DNA of 64,000 bases from Sipunculus nudus (taxonomy: Eukaryota; Annelida; Sipuncula; Golfingiida; Sipunculidae): assembly GCA_026874595.1 (NCBI GenBank), contig CM049315.1, forward strand, positions 77,412,401-77,476,400, written 5' to 3'. The position numbers and the translations under genes were made by a program. Below are positions 25,592 through 38,709 of this stretch, one piece after another; within the stretch, counting starts at the first letter, position 1, and each line of letters starts with the position of its first letter. The notes under the pieces are model-generated. The model ran no database searches and had not been told where the DNA came from. It worked only from the letters and a program-made list of their open reading frames with translations.

Positions 25592-25639
<48 letters not shown>

Positions 25640-25640
25640 T
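25527..25640. repeat. AT/AC microsatellite
   Basis: TATATA runs with a short CACACA and GTACACAT interruption. Tyr/Ile-rich frames over it are artefacts. Confidence 0.95.
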
Positions 25641-25649
25641 GTAGAATCT

Positions 25650-26690
25650 CTCTGAACGGCCACCTGTCTATTATAGGACCATTTGTCCATTGAGACCACC
25701 TCTGGGTGAACCGAAAACATTCACAATTGTTAAAACAGAGCACATGCGGATTAATTAAGACCACCTTTAGCCAGTTCCACTGTTGGTTTCACAGGTTCCA
25801 CTATGATAAATGGCAATATAAAAACTCAAACCAAAGTTTTAAATGCATTTAACTGATGCGCTGATACGACATTTGTAATCCTTACATGCATGTACCTTTG
25901 TAGGAACATGCTATTTGATCAGGGGATGCGTGATATTTTATTGAAAAACCTATTCGGAACATGTCGTGTGTTTGTAACGAAAAAAATCAAAGAATGTATG
26001 AAATGAATATACAACGATGCATTGAATTAGAGTACACGTTTGTATTAAAAGAGTCCTTGGGCATATATTAAATTCCTCAAAAGAAAGATACAATCCAGCA
26101 GATCACATACTATAGCAGATCACATATATTAAATTTCAGATACAGAAAACATTACATTTGTGGAATAAAAGTGACACTAACTTTAAAGTAAAGGTGTATG
26201 GCTGCGTTTTTAACTTGATTATTGTCACCTATAAAGTAACAAGTTTTTATAATTTTTGAAGAGATATTGGTTTAGAATGATCGAGACATTTAATCGTGAA
26301 ATTGTTAACATTATATTATGACTGATCAAAGATTGGTACGAGTATTCAATTTTCCCCTTCGTTCAGTTTGTATTTTTGGGACTTCAAGGGATCGATGTCT
26401 TAGCCCGCATGGTGGCGTTACCGTTACCGACAAGTTGAAACGTTTCAGTAACATGTCAGTATACAAGGGGTGTTATCATAAAGTATAGACTCGACATCAA
26501 TATATCAAGAAAGCTCATTTTAGAGGGGATCATTGATACTTAGTAGTTGTAATAACATGTACAGTATGAATGCCGACCACGACCCGCATTTCTCGACTTA
26601 ATAGACCAATGCCCTTCATATTATGCCCCTTCTGGTATCAAAATATTAGCCCAAGTGATTACATTGTAACGGATCTTGTACCATAATATA
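25650..26690. other. AT-rich non-coding stretch
   Basis: No gene or structured repeat recognised. Confidence 0.5.
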
Positions 26691-27331
26691 TACGCAGCCA
26701 ATAGATTATCTCAAGCAATGGTCACTGTGATCACGTGACGTGGGCAGCAACAATCAAGAAAGTGACATGGCAGCGTGGCGACATCGTCGTTGTTGTTCTT
26801 CAATTTTATTTCATTATCACTTGAATACACCAACCTCCCCAGGATAGTCCAGTGTTGCTCGTGCGACAAATGATTAAGTCCACACAATTAAAGTGCCAGC
26901 GAAAATGACTTGATTTGCCTGAACAAAACTCTCCCGGGACCCGGCTCTTACCTGGGAAACTAACCCGGGTATTATGCACGTTAATGAAAACACTGATTGG
27001 CCCAATTGGATTGACTCTCTTAAATAAGACATGATTGCATGATGGGATTTTCTATGTACTCTCGCACCTCACCTTGTGTTTTCTTTTGGGCCGGGTGTTT
27101 GTTTCCGTGAGTGTGGTCAAGAGATCTAAGCTCGTGTTGCCCCAGGGCCGGTGTAGATATAAATACCCTGCCCCTCAAGCCTGCCCGGGCTGTTTTCAAT
27201 CGATGCCTGCGGAGAGAGCTATTTAGCGGTGATAACCTAGAAGGGGATATTACAACCGCTGTAACCCTCCACCAAGCGCAGCTACACGTAACGACGCACA
27301 GGTGAACAGCTTCAGTTTCCAGGGAAAACAG
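26690..27331 (+). promoter_or_regulatory. Candidate remote promoter and non-coding first exon
   Basis: TATAAATA at 27158-27165 lies in a GC-richer segment. About 165 bases downstream, GGAAAACAG|GTGAGC gives a strong donor at 27332. TCACGTGA (26731-26738) lies upstream. Together these could make a first exon of roughly 27190-27331. Whether it joins the protocadherin 16 kb downstream is unknown. Confidence 0.35.
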
Positions 27332-27339
27332 GTGAGCCG

Positions 27340-29740
27340 GATAGTGTCTTACATACTTAAGTCTTTATCAGATGACAGGTGGACATATTTCCTGGCGTTA
27401 AATAGCTTCATTATAGGGAAGATGTATTTGGAAGAAAACGGATGGATGCAGCATTGAACCCATCTTCCTACAGCATTTCAGGGATAAAAATATATAATAT
27501 CTATAGGTCCGTGTTTAATACCGTACTTTCATTTGGCATTTAAGTATTTTCTCCGACTATTTATTGGAATTATGTTACGTGAGTACATATAGCGCTGGAC
27601 CCTGAAAAAGTATACTCCTAAAAAGACTTTGTGGACCATACAGTCTCCTGGATAACGGAATTCCCAATATGTATTTTCCTTTTTAAAAAAAGCACGACAC
27701 GTATGGATCGGCGAAAAAGAAGTATATGTGACACATGCAGGAAATATATAATAACGCAACAAATATCAACCATAAAAAAATTTTAAACCATACAGTAATT
27801 AGCATGTATATATGAATATATACATTCTGGAAGGGATATATCTTTCTTAACGCACAAGAGCATGTTAAAGCCAATTTCATATTTATCTGCGTTCTGCGAG
27901 TCCCCCTTTTAAAGAATAATACTTGTCTGCTTATTATATTTCAAGAATATCTGATATCCTTAACTAAAAAAACTGTATATTCATCTATATGCGCTTATGC
28001 ACACATTTCATTCTCAACAAATACTTATAGATTTTGACGTTCACAGGTTTTTTCCAAAGATGAAAATTCTCCCTGCTTACCCAATTCCTTGGTCACGTGG
28101 TACACTTCTTCGTTATCTCACCTATAAATCAGTTCAACTATTAGTCACCTAGAAACGGTCGGGGTAAAACTTACATAAATATCCGGACTGCTTGCTTCTC
28201 GACATGCTTTAAAATGTTATAGCCAGAGTGAAATAAGCCCTCCATGTTGTAAAGTGGGTTTTGCCGGTTATTGGTTTCTACTTTTTATTCACGGAATGGA
28301 TCTATTAATGATGAACTATATACCTGTATAGAGTGTAATATTTGTGCAAACAAGATTGACATTGTAACACATTTAGTATAGCAAAAGATAACATGTTATT
28401 TGAATATGCTGTTCCGTGGATGGTTATCTGTATATATAATATATGGCGTTTTAAAATTAATTTAGTTTTTATGGATTTTCTTTTTATTCAGTTGTTTTTT
28501 TTTTCAGCGTATCAATAACCGGGTTTAAATAACAAAGCAACATTTAAAACAGTATTGTAATGTTTACATAACTCATTGAATGAACTAATTTCTTAATTTT
28601 TTTCACATTTTGATTGATTTACACCACGTCGAACACAGAATATACTGAAAGTTCTACTTCTCTCTCGCTCTACCCCCCCCCCCCCCTCTCTCTCTCTCTC
28701 TTATTCATTTAATATCATGTTTCCTTATATTGCCTTCCGGGGACTACTGATATATATGTTTAACCGCCTGCTTCACAGCACTAATCCGCAAGTTCAATGC
28801 AGGTCGGCGTGTTTCCGAGGTTGTTTGTGCAATGTTAAACCCTCGTTCAGCGAGAGACAGCATATCCAGGTAGAATTGGAATAACCCCATGTCAATGGGT
28901 GAGAGGAAATTGCTTGACATTCGCATTAAACCGGCTCAAAAAGGTAGGGGACCCCATTGAAATTACACGCTGCTTGAACATGCGCTGGGTGGAGGGCCCG
29001 ACCTGTTGCACGGTCACACTTGTTATACAAAGGCACCCCGCGCGTCCACTTGTGTCCCAACCATGTACTTATTGTTCCAAAGACCAGTTTGCATATGTAA
29101 TGCAGGTTGGACCACAGGTTGGACGGAAGGGAACAAAATGTATACTAAGGGCCGCAGCTCACTATATGTATATATATAGTACATAGTGTTGTTTTTCGAG
29201 TCTCATGTTAACCATCGGGCTTGTATATACAAGATATTTTCCTCCTTGTTGGCAGCTTCAGGCTGTTTAAGGAAGAGATGTCCTGGAACCCCTATTCACT
29301 GTGGCCGGACCAATTTGTAGTTTAAAAGACTACATTTCGTTGGTACATTGTGAAAGTTTTCATGCGTGAATCTGCCCGTTGGCGCTGGATCAGTGTATAT
29401 GTACAATAGAAGATCGTGTCAACATCTGTATGTTTGCTCAGGTTTATTGGATGCTCGCTGCAGTAGGAGTCTATAGCTGTAACTGACACGAGTCTGTAAT
29501 ATCTGCTGCCTGCAAGAAGTCCAGATCTACCGTCAGATGAATCTGGACTATATACCCGCCTGACCAACATTTTGGATTTAATATTATCTGATACAGGTGA
29601 GCGAAACCAGTTGTGTATAGTCAACATGATCAAAAGCTTCTTGATCTTGTGCAGTTTGTAAGATTTTGGTTTTCCCGAGAAAGAAATGTTATTATTTCGT
29701 TTCGTATCTCATGCATTGATTTAGAGGTACGCGTCCACAT
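27340..29740. other. Non-coding stretch
   Basis: Mostly AT-rich, with a C run and CT repeat at about 28673-28700. The GC-richer part at 28780-29180 shows no known protein. Confidence 0.5.
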
Positions 29741-29744
29741 TTAG

Positions 29745-29745
<1 letters not shown>

Positions 29746-29796
<51 letters not shown>
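29746..29796. repeat. AT microsatellite
   Basis: About 25 AT units. Confidence 0.95.
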
Positions 29797-29799
<3 letters not shown>

Positions 29800-29800
<1 letters not shown>

Positions 29801-30755
29801 TCTTTTATTTTCAGTTTCATTGTTCATTTTACTTTCATCATTCATCAGTTTCCATCAGTCCTACGTTTGTTAAGATATAAAATGTGTCATTGTGTGGCTG
29901 TTCCTTAGGAAAAAGATGATCAGCACATGATAATAATTACAGGAGATGTCTAGGCAGCCGACATTCCTATAAACTCCTATATATACTATACTAGCATCTG
30001 TATAAACTCATAAGCACCTGTATTATCTAGCTTTATACACACTTTTTTTTTTAATTGTCTGTCATGTACAGTACTGACCTCTCAGCATCTTCAGTTATGT
30101 TCATTCATGCTTCGAAATCACACACACACACACACGAAATGACGGGGATGAACGCCTATATATCCTCCTCGCGGTGGCAACTATGTTGGAAAGTCAGGTT
30201 AAAATGCTATAAAAAAGAGGAGTTAGTCATAAAATGTGACCTTTCAACATGTAATTTGATGAAAAGTATAGTTTGACCTATTTATTTCAAAGAATGGCAT
30301 TTTTTAATAATATAGTTATTGCTTCCAAATTATGCATGCATGTATGCTAAATCTGAAAAAGTCCTGAACTTTATATTTTGTACATTAAACGTTCAGATAA
30401 ATGGATGTTATGAAAATATTGTTCATATTTATAAAAATATAATTAAAAGAATTAAAGATGCTTACAGAATTAAGAACTGCAGTATCAATATACTATAAAT
30501 GACAGAAAAAAGGTAATACTATTGCGTGTATAATATGAGTTTAATATATGAGTATGAGTGCCTGTATAGTATGAGTTAATATAGCATGGTCGGCTATGCA
30601 AGGTCTTCCATAATCATATGGGGCATTCTTATTGAAACTATGTTAATGTGTATATTTGTTTTCTGTTTCTTCACTGAAGACTATAACACAGACCATGCAT
30701 TTTGAAAAATTATGAAGATATAAACCTATACTGAGTACCTGCTCAATGTATATGT
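29800..30755. other. AT-rich non-coding stretch
   Basis: Contains a short CA repeat near 30121-30135. No gene seen. Confidence 0.5.
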
Positions 30756-30760
30756 ATACT

Positions 30761-30788
30761 ATACACACACACACACATATATATATAC

Positions 30789-30829
<41 letters not shown>
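30761..30829. repeat. CA/TA compound microsatellite
   Basis: CACACA run followed by ATATAT runs. Confidence 0.95.
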
Positions 30830-30834
<5 letters not shown>

Positions 30835-30835
<1 letters not shown>

Positions 30836-33000
30836 GTGTGCCATTGCAGTAAATCTATTTTATAGATGATGGATCGTTTTCGTTCATAATCAATTAACTC
30901 TTTTGAATTTTTGCACAACTTATGACAGGCGAGTATGTATGTACTTTCAAAAAGACATTAATCAGAAAAGGATATCCATACCCAGACAGAAAAATAAGAA
31001 TGCAGCTAAAGGGACACAGAGTAGGAAACAGCATTAAAACCGATCAAGTGTCCGCAACTTGGCCAAATTAACCTTGGCCTTTCACCATGACGTACATGTC
31101 AAACTGAATTTACTATATAATATAGGTCAATATTTTAGGTATAATTCAATCAAGCAAATTGCACGATATAATAGAAGATATATTAAAATGATCGATTACT
31201 AATCGATCATCCATCGTTTATCTTCTTACAATCATCGAACATGATTTTACAACAAATTCCGACCACAGCGTTAATTATTCCCCTTACATGTTTTCGCATA
31301 TAGATATATCTGTGCTTTATCTTTATTTAGCCAATAATGAAACTAGAAACATGTTGTTAATTGATCAAGTACTTGTATCTTGTTATTGATTTCATCGGGA
31401 GTAATATGATTACATGAACTCTAAAGCGAGTCCTCTTTTTCCAAAAGGCAACCCATCTGACATTATAATTGCTGCATGGACTGGTTATACTGTCAGTTTT
31501 ATGTCCAATATCATGCATGTCCAATTGGAAGACAAAAAGTGACCCTGACGATAGCGCATCCCTCCCTTGATGGGAGTAAGCCGTGGGTTTGCATACAAGA
31601 TAGTTCTGAGCCTGTGTTTACACGCTCGGCGGGGTAAACACGGCTCAGGTGCCCGTGCATCTTTAAACACATGACATCATAGCTAAAACAAGCAGCAATC
31701 AATAAGTTACCACTGATAAATCAATTGCTTTCTTGAAAGATATCAGCAAATGGGAGATATTGTGTTCATCAACGCTGGACTTGAAGCTGTCTTTACCCAA
31801 TAAACCTTCGACAACGAAATGCGAAAAAAACACCCCCATCGCATTTTATAAATGAAGCCCATGCATGCATTGTCTCCGTGTGGCTGAGTCAGCCCTTATC
31901 GAGAGACACAGCGATCACTACCAGTTACGTGAGTCTTGGGTAAGCTCACTGCAAGTTATTGATTAATTTGGTAATTATCTCTAATGGCGGATGCAACGGT
32001 GACTAAAATAGCTCTGACGCAAGTGCTCTCACTACTACACAGGGGCGGTTGCGTATTCTCGCCGGAATTACGCTGCGTTTGCGCGGTTTATGGGGAAACA
32101 ATTTTAGATTCCTTTTAATTTCTTTGATAGGTGAACTGCTTTTACGTTTTCTCTGTTTAACCTAGTTCCTGGCTGTTACATTGAATTTACTTAATTTCCA
32201 AGATCAACGTTTATATTGGTGTATGTTTTCTGTTGAACAGGAGCCTACAAGTGGACGGGAAACTAAAATAATAATTAAATAACTACCACACCTACATATT
32301 GGTTAAATTAAACTCGATCTCAAAACTCTTTTACGAAATACAGCTTGAAACATCTGACGAATAAAACCTTAATTTTCGTCTTGACTTCAATTTAACGTTT
32401 CCTAGTTCTTTTTTCTACACTATTTTGTATTCTTCTTTGTCTTCATCATCTCTTTAATTAAATGAGGTTCGCGAGGGAATAATTTCAAGGTATAAAATTT
32501 GCTATTTTTATCTGTAATCGTTTTATTTCCGAATTCTGATTTCAAATGTTATGTATCATGCTTTATAAAATAAAATGATGAGCCATGCATCTCTTTGTAT
32601 AATGGCGGAAAATATGACTCAACTTGTTGAAATACAGGGAATTATAATAATAACAGAGACATTTTGGGAAAGATATTTGGAAGCATTATAATCATATAGA
32701 GATCTATTATGTCGGTTACTTTTAAATAACACCAGTTCTTCAAAGGAACAGACTATGCATTAAATTCCTTTCCAGTATCGCGTGCATGGGTATGCTGTTT
32801 TGGTAATGACCAGGTTTAAGGTCACTATTATGGGTAATTTTTATACCCCAAGACCACTTATTGACATCAAATAGCCCAGAACACAGTAAAGGGTCTGATA
32901 TTTGGCAGACGACACATAATGAGCAGAATGTGTATGGTCTCCACCGCATGCTGTGAGAGCTTTGTCGGAAGTTGGACAAAGATGAACGAATAGTCCTCTG
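30835..33000. other. Non-coding stretch
   Basis: AT-rich. A TGAGTCAGC (AP-1 type word) lies near 31884 in a GC-richer patch. No gene was recognised. Confidence 0.5.
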
Positions 33001-33687
33001 TAATAATCGTCATCAGAACACACTAAGAGGGCACCAAGACTTTACAATACTTCTTCCGGGTGGCTTTCCTGTCGGGCAGAAATTCTTCAGAATTAAAATG
33101 AACCCGAGACTGTGATTAACTGGCCAGGCCTGGCGGGCGAAGCAGCGTGCATCCAAACGCTACAGAGCTGCATCCCTTGATGCGGATTTTGTAGAAGGAT
33201 GCCCAGCATTCGGAGGCAATTGGCTTCAGTACCTTTCCTCTTCAACCTCTGTCCCCGCATGTCGCCAGCGATCTGTCTGCCATTAATTGTTCCGGTGCCA
33301 ATAGGGTTATTGGTGGGCTAAGGATGACGAGAGGCCACTCTTTTGTGCTGGAGGCTGATCCTGGACTTGGCATCCTCGGGGGACATGGCCAACCTGCCGG
33401 CACCCCCGTGATGCGCAGCAATAGATATTTACACTGACGTTGGTTCAGCTTTGCAAGCTGATGAGGCTTGATAGCCATTGAATCCACTTCGGGTTTACTC
33501 AAGAGTATGCCATCGACCGTAAGAAAGGAAAAGAGGGGCGCAGGATGAATGCACGTCAGTACTGTTACATGCTCTTGAAATTCTCAACAGGGTTATCTCT
33601 TAAAGTGAAGTAAGTGTCATGCGCACACGGCCGCTAGTTTCTGCGTGCTAAGCGGAGTGCGGGGACGCTGTGCTGAGCGGTACCGCG
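33000..33687 (+). promoter_or_regulatory. GC-richer island ending in a consensus splice donor
   Basis: Markedly richer in GC than its surroundings and ends GGTACCGCG|GTGAGTCC, a perfect donor core at 33688. It could hold a non-coding first exon (perhaps 33600-33687) or an enhancer. The reading frames over it resemble nothing known. Confidence 0.3.
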
Positions 33688-33699
33688 GTGAGTCCTCAA

Positions 33700-34665
33700 T
33701 TTTATTGTTCTATTATTGTAACTCTTTTTTTCGTTGCTTTATTGGTACGGGCATGTTAAAAACAATTCTCTGTGTTTCACGAATATATGTGTTTCCAATG
33801 TTTTCCTATTGTTTCCAACGTTTTAGAGTCGCTGCTTTCGTAGGCGATCATGCATTGCCATTGGTACACTTTAAACTATGTTTAAAATATGTATTTAACC
33901 CATAACGGTTTCCGTATACATTTGTAAATCACACACTGACTATAACGTTTATGTAGTGACGCTCAAGGAAGAAATATTATGTTATGACAACTATAGTTCA
34001 TTTATAAGTATATTCGTATGTATGAATGTGTATCATTCTGCAAAGATTACGTGCACGCATATGTAAATTTAGCCCTCATTGAATATATAAAAGTAACAAA
34101 TCATATATATCAAAAGAAAGATACAATTTATCTTCCCTTGGTGTATCCGCGTGAAGATCTGGTTGATGTAAGATATACATGGTAAACGGTAAACAACAAC
34201 TCAAAAACCACTGGCAGTCACACACCCTTAATACTTTTTATAGTGTCCGAAAAGAATTAGAAGTACTTTTTCATTAACTGCACACCGGGATTGTCACATT
34301 ATTGATATAAAAAATGAAGATCTCATGTTGTCATGTTGAAAACCTTAGAAGGAATAAACAAGATTTATTTTTTACTCCACCTGTTGTCACGTATCAGTCT
34401 TATCGCGAACATGTTCATTTTTTGTGCCTACACTTTTCATATTGCGTCTTTTCATTTTCTAATAGCGCCGGCCACATCCTGAATAGATTATGTGACCAAA
34501 CCGGTAAACAAAATTTATACGTGAACACAGGTTACAAAGTAATAATATACATTTATAAAAAAAAAATAAAAAATATTGTGAATCTTTGGACTATGTTAAT
34601 TATGTCAGTAATCGTGTTTTCTAACTATCGAGTTGAAAATACTTGTGAATAATCACATACCCATG
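33700..34665. other. AT-rich non-coding stretch
   Basis: The frames at 33645-33905 and 34314-34652 are biased by AT-rich sequence and lack family motifs. Confidence 0.5.
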
Positions 34666-34670
34666 TGTAA

Positions 34671-34671
<1 letters not shown>

Positions 34672-34714
<43 letters not shown>
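34672..34714. repeat. GT/GA compound microsatellite
   Basis: ATATAT, then about 12 GT units, then about 7 GA units. Confidence 0.93.
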
Positions 34715-34719
34715 AAAAA

Positions 34720-36475
34720 AATCTGCTAAGTTACTGCATGTTACTCTTAATTTTCACTTGCACAGCAAAAGGGCAACTATTCAATTTCTACGTAGTCACA
34801 TTAAAATCAGTAAGCTACTTAGATGACATAATGTCGTCACGAAGTCTTATATAACCAACATGGTGATGAGAAGTGCTAGCTATACGGCCATATAAAAATG
34901 TGTGAAATGCCGTGTCCAGCGGTAACCTTATCCCAGCAAGAGGCGGACACAAAACGCGACTCCCCACCAGCCAGATTAAAGACAACATCAGAGTTTGATA
35001 GACAGGCACTCCGGGGCCGGTCAGTGGCTATCTGTCTATGTGACACTGACGGACGAGTAACCATTGTGACCCTAAGTAACTCCAGTTGTGCTAAAAGCTC
35101 TCATTTCATGAGTATATGCACCTCAACCAGTCCACACGCGTACACAAATTGAGACCAGGGTATCAATCGTCACTTTCCCAGTAAGCTTTGTGACTTTGTG
35201 ACAAATCGTTGACTTTGTGTGATTTTCCTAATGTTATTTACATTAGATACAGACATTTTGCCTACGTTGATATTAACCAGATACCCGCAATAAAGGTTAA
35301 TTATTATACACGTAGACTCCGCGGTCAGTCCAGATCTGTTTGAAGCACTTACCGTCCCATTAAGGTTTCATTGAAGTACTTTTCCTGCCGCAAGTTTTAT
35401 GACTCTGTAATGACTCCATTTATCCCTGGACATTACTCTACATTTCCCGGTCCATTGACGACCATGGCCATTAATTCTTTTCTGGAACTTTGCAAGAAAC
35501 AAGTAGCGAAATGGTAAAACACCATTGTCCGTGCGTTCATGCATGTCGTCCAATCGATGGCTGGCTGCATCCATACTGCTCTGTCAGTGCCCTATTGGCG
35601 AAGTATTCTGAAAGTTCCGCCACGAAATATCCTATACTTTTTTTTCCGCAACTTCAGAACTGAAGCCAGTGTAAGTACATGAATTGGAATTCAAATAACA
35701 TTGGAGGAATCCCATAGTTTATAAACGGATACGTATAAAACATTACAGTGCTTCCACCATGCAGTTTGGTTTGTGAACTTTAAACTCTATTGCTGCCACA
35801 AAAGACGGTGCATGGACGGGGGATTTGATACGATGCTTTTAAACAGGAAGTTGAAGAAAAACTTAAGGTAACCGTATCGGCTTATAATGTTTGTTATAAC
35901 AAGAAATCCCAGGAAAACCTGATGGTTTATAATGTTGACTTCACATTTTAATTCAAATAACCTGATACTTTCTTTCAGGGACCCATCTGAATCCGGAGCT
36001 GATTTTTATTGTGGCTTTCTCTCGCTGTCTCCGCGATAATGTATCCACAGTAGTTTTTTATTACTTCTCTATTGTTACTCTCCCCCGCTGTAAGAATTCA
36101 CTGTATCTCAAAAGAAAAGGGGAAAATAATGCAGCTCGTGTATACAGTATCAGATGTCTGCCTGTTGAATAAGAATATGAGATAAAAATCATCTGCCAAA
36201 CCGTCTTATAACAATGGATGTTTATCTATCGTGCCGTTATTTTTGTAAGTGTTATATGATCTTATTTAATAGCGGTTAATAATGACAAGTATTTCTTGCT
36301 AATGCTGCATGCATATATAAACCAAGCAGAATAACACGACCCTTAATTAAAATGTAACGACAAAAACGTAAGTATTCTAATTGAAGGTTATGCGAATAGA
36401 TTAAAGTTTCCCCGACAAGGGATGGATATCTTATATATAGAGTGTATCTTAGGCCCAATTAATGTAGTGCACAAC
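34720..36475. other. Non-coding stretch
   Basis: GC-richer at 34900-35160, otherwise AT-rich. Overlapping frames on both strands at 34876-35152 give no recognisable protein. Confidence 0.5.
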
Positions 36476-36479
36476 CCTC

Positions 36480-36870
36480 GATAACAATTTTTTTTCTTTG
36501 TATTTTTTCCGACCAGGATCGTATGGGTTCATTCCCGTTCGTGTGTGTGTTTGTGTATTTTTTCACAACATACCTCAGGCAATTATGAACGGAATCTCCT
36601 GAATTTTTCAGGGCTTTCAGGGCATTTCGAGAATGAGCCCATGAAGACTCGATTAGATTTCGGTGAGGATCCGGATCATGATCCGGATTTATGAATGTCA
36701 TCAAGGAATACTAAAGTATTCGCAAATGTATCGTCACTTATATGAACTTGGGAATATCGGCCAAATTAGTGAAGGCAAACACGGTGTTTGGAGCATTGCA
36801 CGATTACAATCCCCCCCCCCCCCCATGGTGGAGGTTTGCATTCCTTTGAATGCGGATTTCTAGTTTTCTA
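36480..36870. repeat. Dispersed repeat, copy C
   Basis: TGAACGGAATCTC, CAGGGCATTTCG, CATCAAGGAATACT and the end GGAGGTTTGCATTCCTTTGA with TGCGGATTTCTAGTTTT match copy A in order. A C run is inserted before the end. Confidence 0.75.
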
Positions 36871-36879
36871 TCTGTGCTT

Positions 36880-37895
36880 GCTCTATAGATCTCTAATAAA
36901 AGTCATTTTCAAAAACTGACTATTGGTCAGAGTTAAGTTCATAGGTGACAGAACTGCAGCTGATATTTTATTTCCAGGTATAGGAAAGACTTCCTGTTAC
37001 CTTTCGACGCATAGAGACCTCCAGTTTTATTTTTATTTTCCGCTGTACATTGTTCCATTTTCCATTAATCCTGTTATTTCATTATTTAGTCTATACATGT
37101 GGTTCATTTCATTTATATATGACATTAAGCCATGTCATACACACGCAAATGCCATGCACTTTGCTCCTTAATTCGGAAAGGAGGTTACGATTTAACCACT
37201 GTTTGTTGGTTGGCATGTTTGCTTTTTTGTATGTTTGAAGGATTGGCAAAACCGATTTTAACGTTTTCACGGTCAAAGGTCAAGGTCATCAAAAACCAGT
37301 TTCCTCATATCTTTGTAAAAATGTATTACCATAGCCACCTGAACTTTAACACATTTTATTCGTCTTTCCTTCGCCATATTTCTGAGGTATTGTTGGTAAA
37401 AATTGCAAGTACAAGTCGATTTAAGAATATATAGAAATTTTCATTTGTTTTAAAATTACATTCCCTATAATTTTAATTTCTTTGATTTTGTGGGAAGGGA
37501 GGGGGCACAAATTGAAAACCTCAGAAATACTCTCAGATCTGTAGGTGTCTATCGACATAGATCGTACACAAAATCGGTAAAATATACAATCCGTATATAT
37601 GACTCGGATGTCATACAGCAGCATCTTGTTTTCTTTCATTTGAGAAATTGAAGATAAAAAGTGAAGAGGTTGTGTACTGTCATTTCGTCGTGTCATGTGC
37701 CAGCTCTCTGTTCATTGGCATTAGTTAATCCGGTATTAGACCATATATACATATTTATTGTTTACGTTCACGCCTCCTGCGTTGCAACTTATATCTAATT
37801 TTGACATTTCTTATTACAATTTGATCATTGTCATTTTAATTGTTATCTGTCAATTAAAACCACGAAACAAGGTCGTCTCGTAATTTTGTGAAAAT
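36880..37895. other. AT-rich non-coding stretch with one AGGTCA cluster
   Basis: CGGTCA-A-AGGTCA-AGGTCA at 37270-37288 stands alone, away from the large repeat block. No gene seen. Confidence 0.55.
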
Positions 37896-37899
37896 AGTG

Positions 37900-38360
37900 G
37901 ATTTTTGGACATGATTAATGTTGACTTCTCTTTTTGGGAATGGGAGCGGTCACATGTTATCAATATCCCCTGGCTGTCTCCAGGTGCCTCGTTACTTGAA
38001 ACTGGAAAGACCGGCACTGCTGGAAGAGAATTAATTAGTACCCCAGGCGGCCCTTGGTCCTGTAGCGAACCTGCATTAATATTGATGGATAATGCTGAGT
38101 GCGTGCGTGCACTGCCGCCAGCTTTTCACACAATACCCATGCATTTAGTGCAACGGGTTAGCTGCCTCCGTGCACGGATGGCTTTAGAAGCACTGCTGCC
38201 TTGCTCGACGAACGGTAAGGGGTGTGAGCTCACTGAACTGTGGGAGGGTAAAAAAGTGCTACAACATGGGTTTATTTGCTTCAGTGGTCATGGACAAACG
38301 TCACTGCATGCGCGAATCGATTCGATGCCCTTGATCTTTTTCCGTCAATTAACCTGGTAG
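37900..38360. other. GC-richer, long-open island (possible conserved non-coding element)
   Basis: Stands out from its flanks by composition and holds the longest reading frame outside the protocadherin (151 codons, 37905-38360 +). The translation has no signal peptide, membrane helix or family motif that I recognise. It contains homeodomain-type words (TTAATTAG at about 38033, CAATTAACC near the end). An enhancer, a non-coding RNA exon or a lineage-specific small protein are all possible. Confidence 0.35.
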
Positions 38361-38671
38361 TTATTTAGTCTTTCTGGGTGTAATCTTTCATCATTTTCAT
38401 TCCCGCAATGCGTGTCCATCTTCTCACTGAAGCAGATAATTAGCCTTGATTGTCTAAGGGACAGTGAACCTGAGTCTATTGTTAACACCTCAACCCCGTG
38501 ACACCAAGAAGACAAGTCGTCAACGTGTGAATGGTGTTTTTTACACGGCTGACCGCTCTGGGTTCCGCAACTTGATAACAGTCGTTCCTAGGCAGTGCCA
38601 AAAGTCAGTTGAATATGAAAAAGATCGTAATGACCAGATGGATTCCATATGAAAATTCAATGGTCAGTGAA

Positions 38672-38673
38672 GC

Positions 38674-38702
<29 letters not shown>
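38672..38702. repeat. ATT trinucleotide microsatellite
   Basis: About 10 ATT units. Confidence 0.95.
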
Positions 38703-38704
<2 letters not shown>

Positions 38705-38709
38705 CCATA

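Noticed and set aside
25433-25764. Tyr/Ile-rich frames (also at 30643-30918, 46506-46783, 61075-61287)
   Set aside because: Translations of AT/AC microsatellites.
37905-38360. 151-codon reading frame as a protein-coding gene
   Set aside because: No domain, signal peptide, splice context or codon pattern supports it; kept only as a compositional island.
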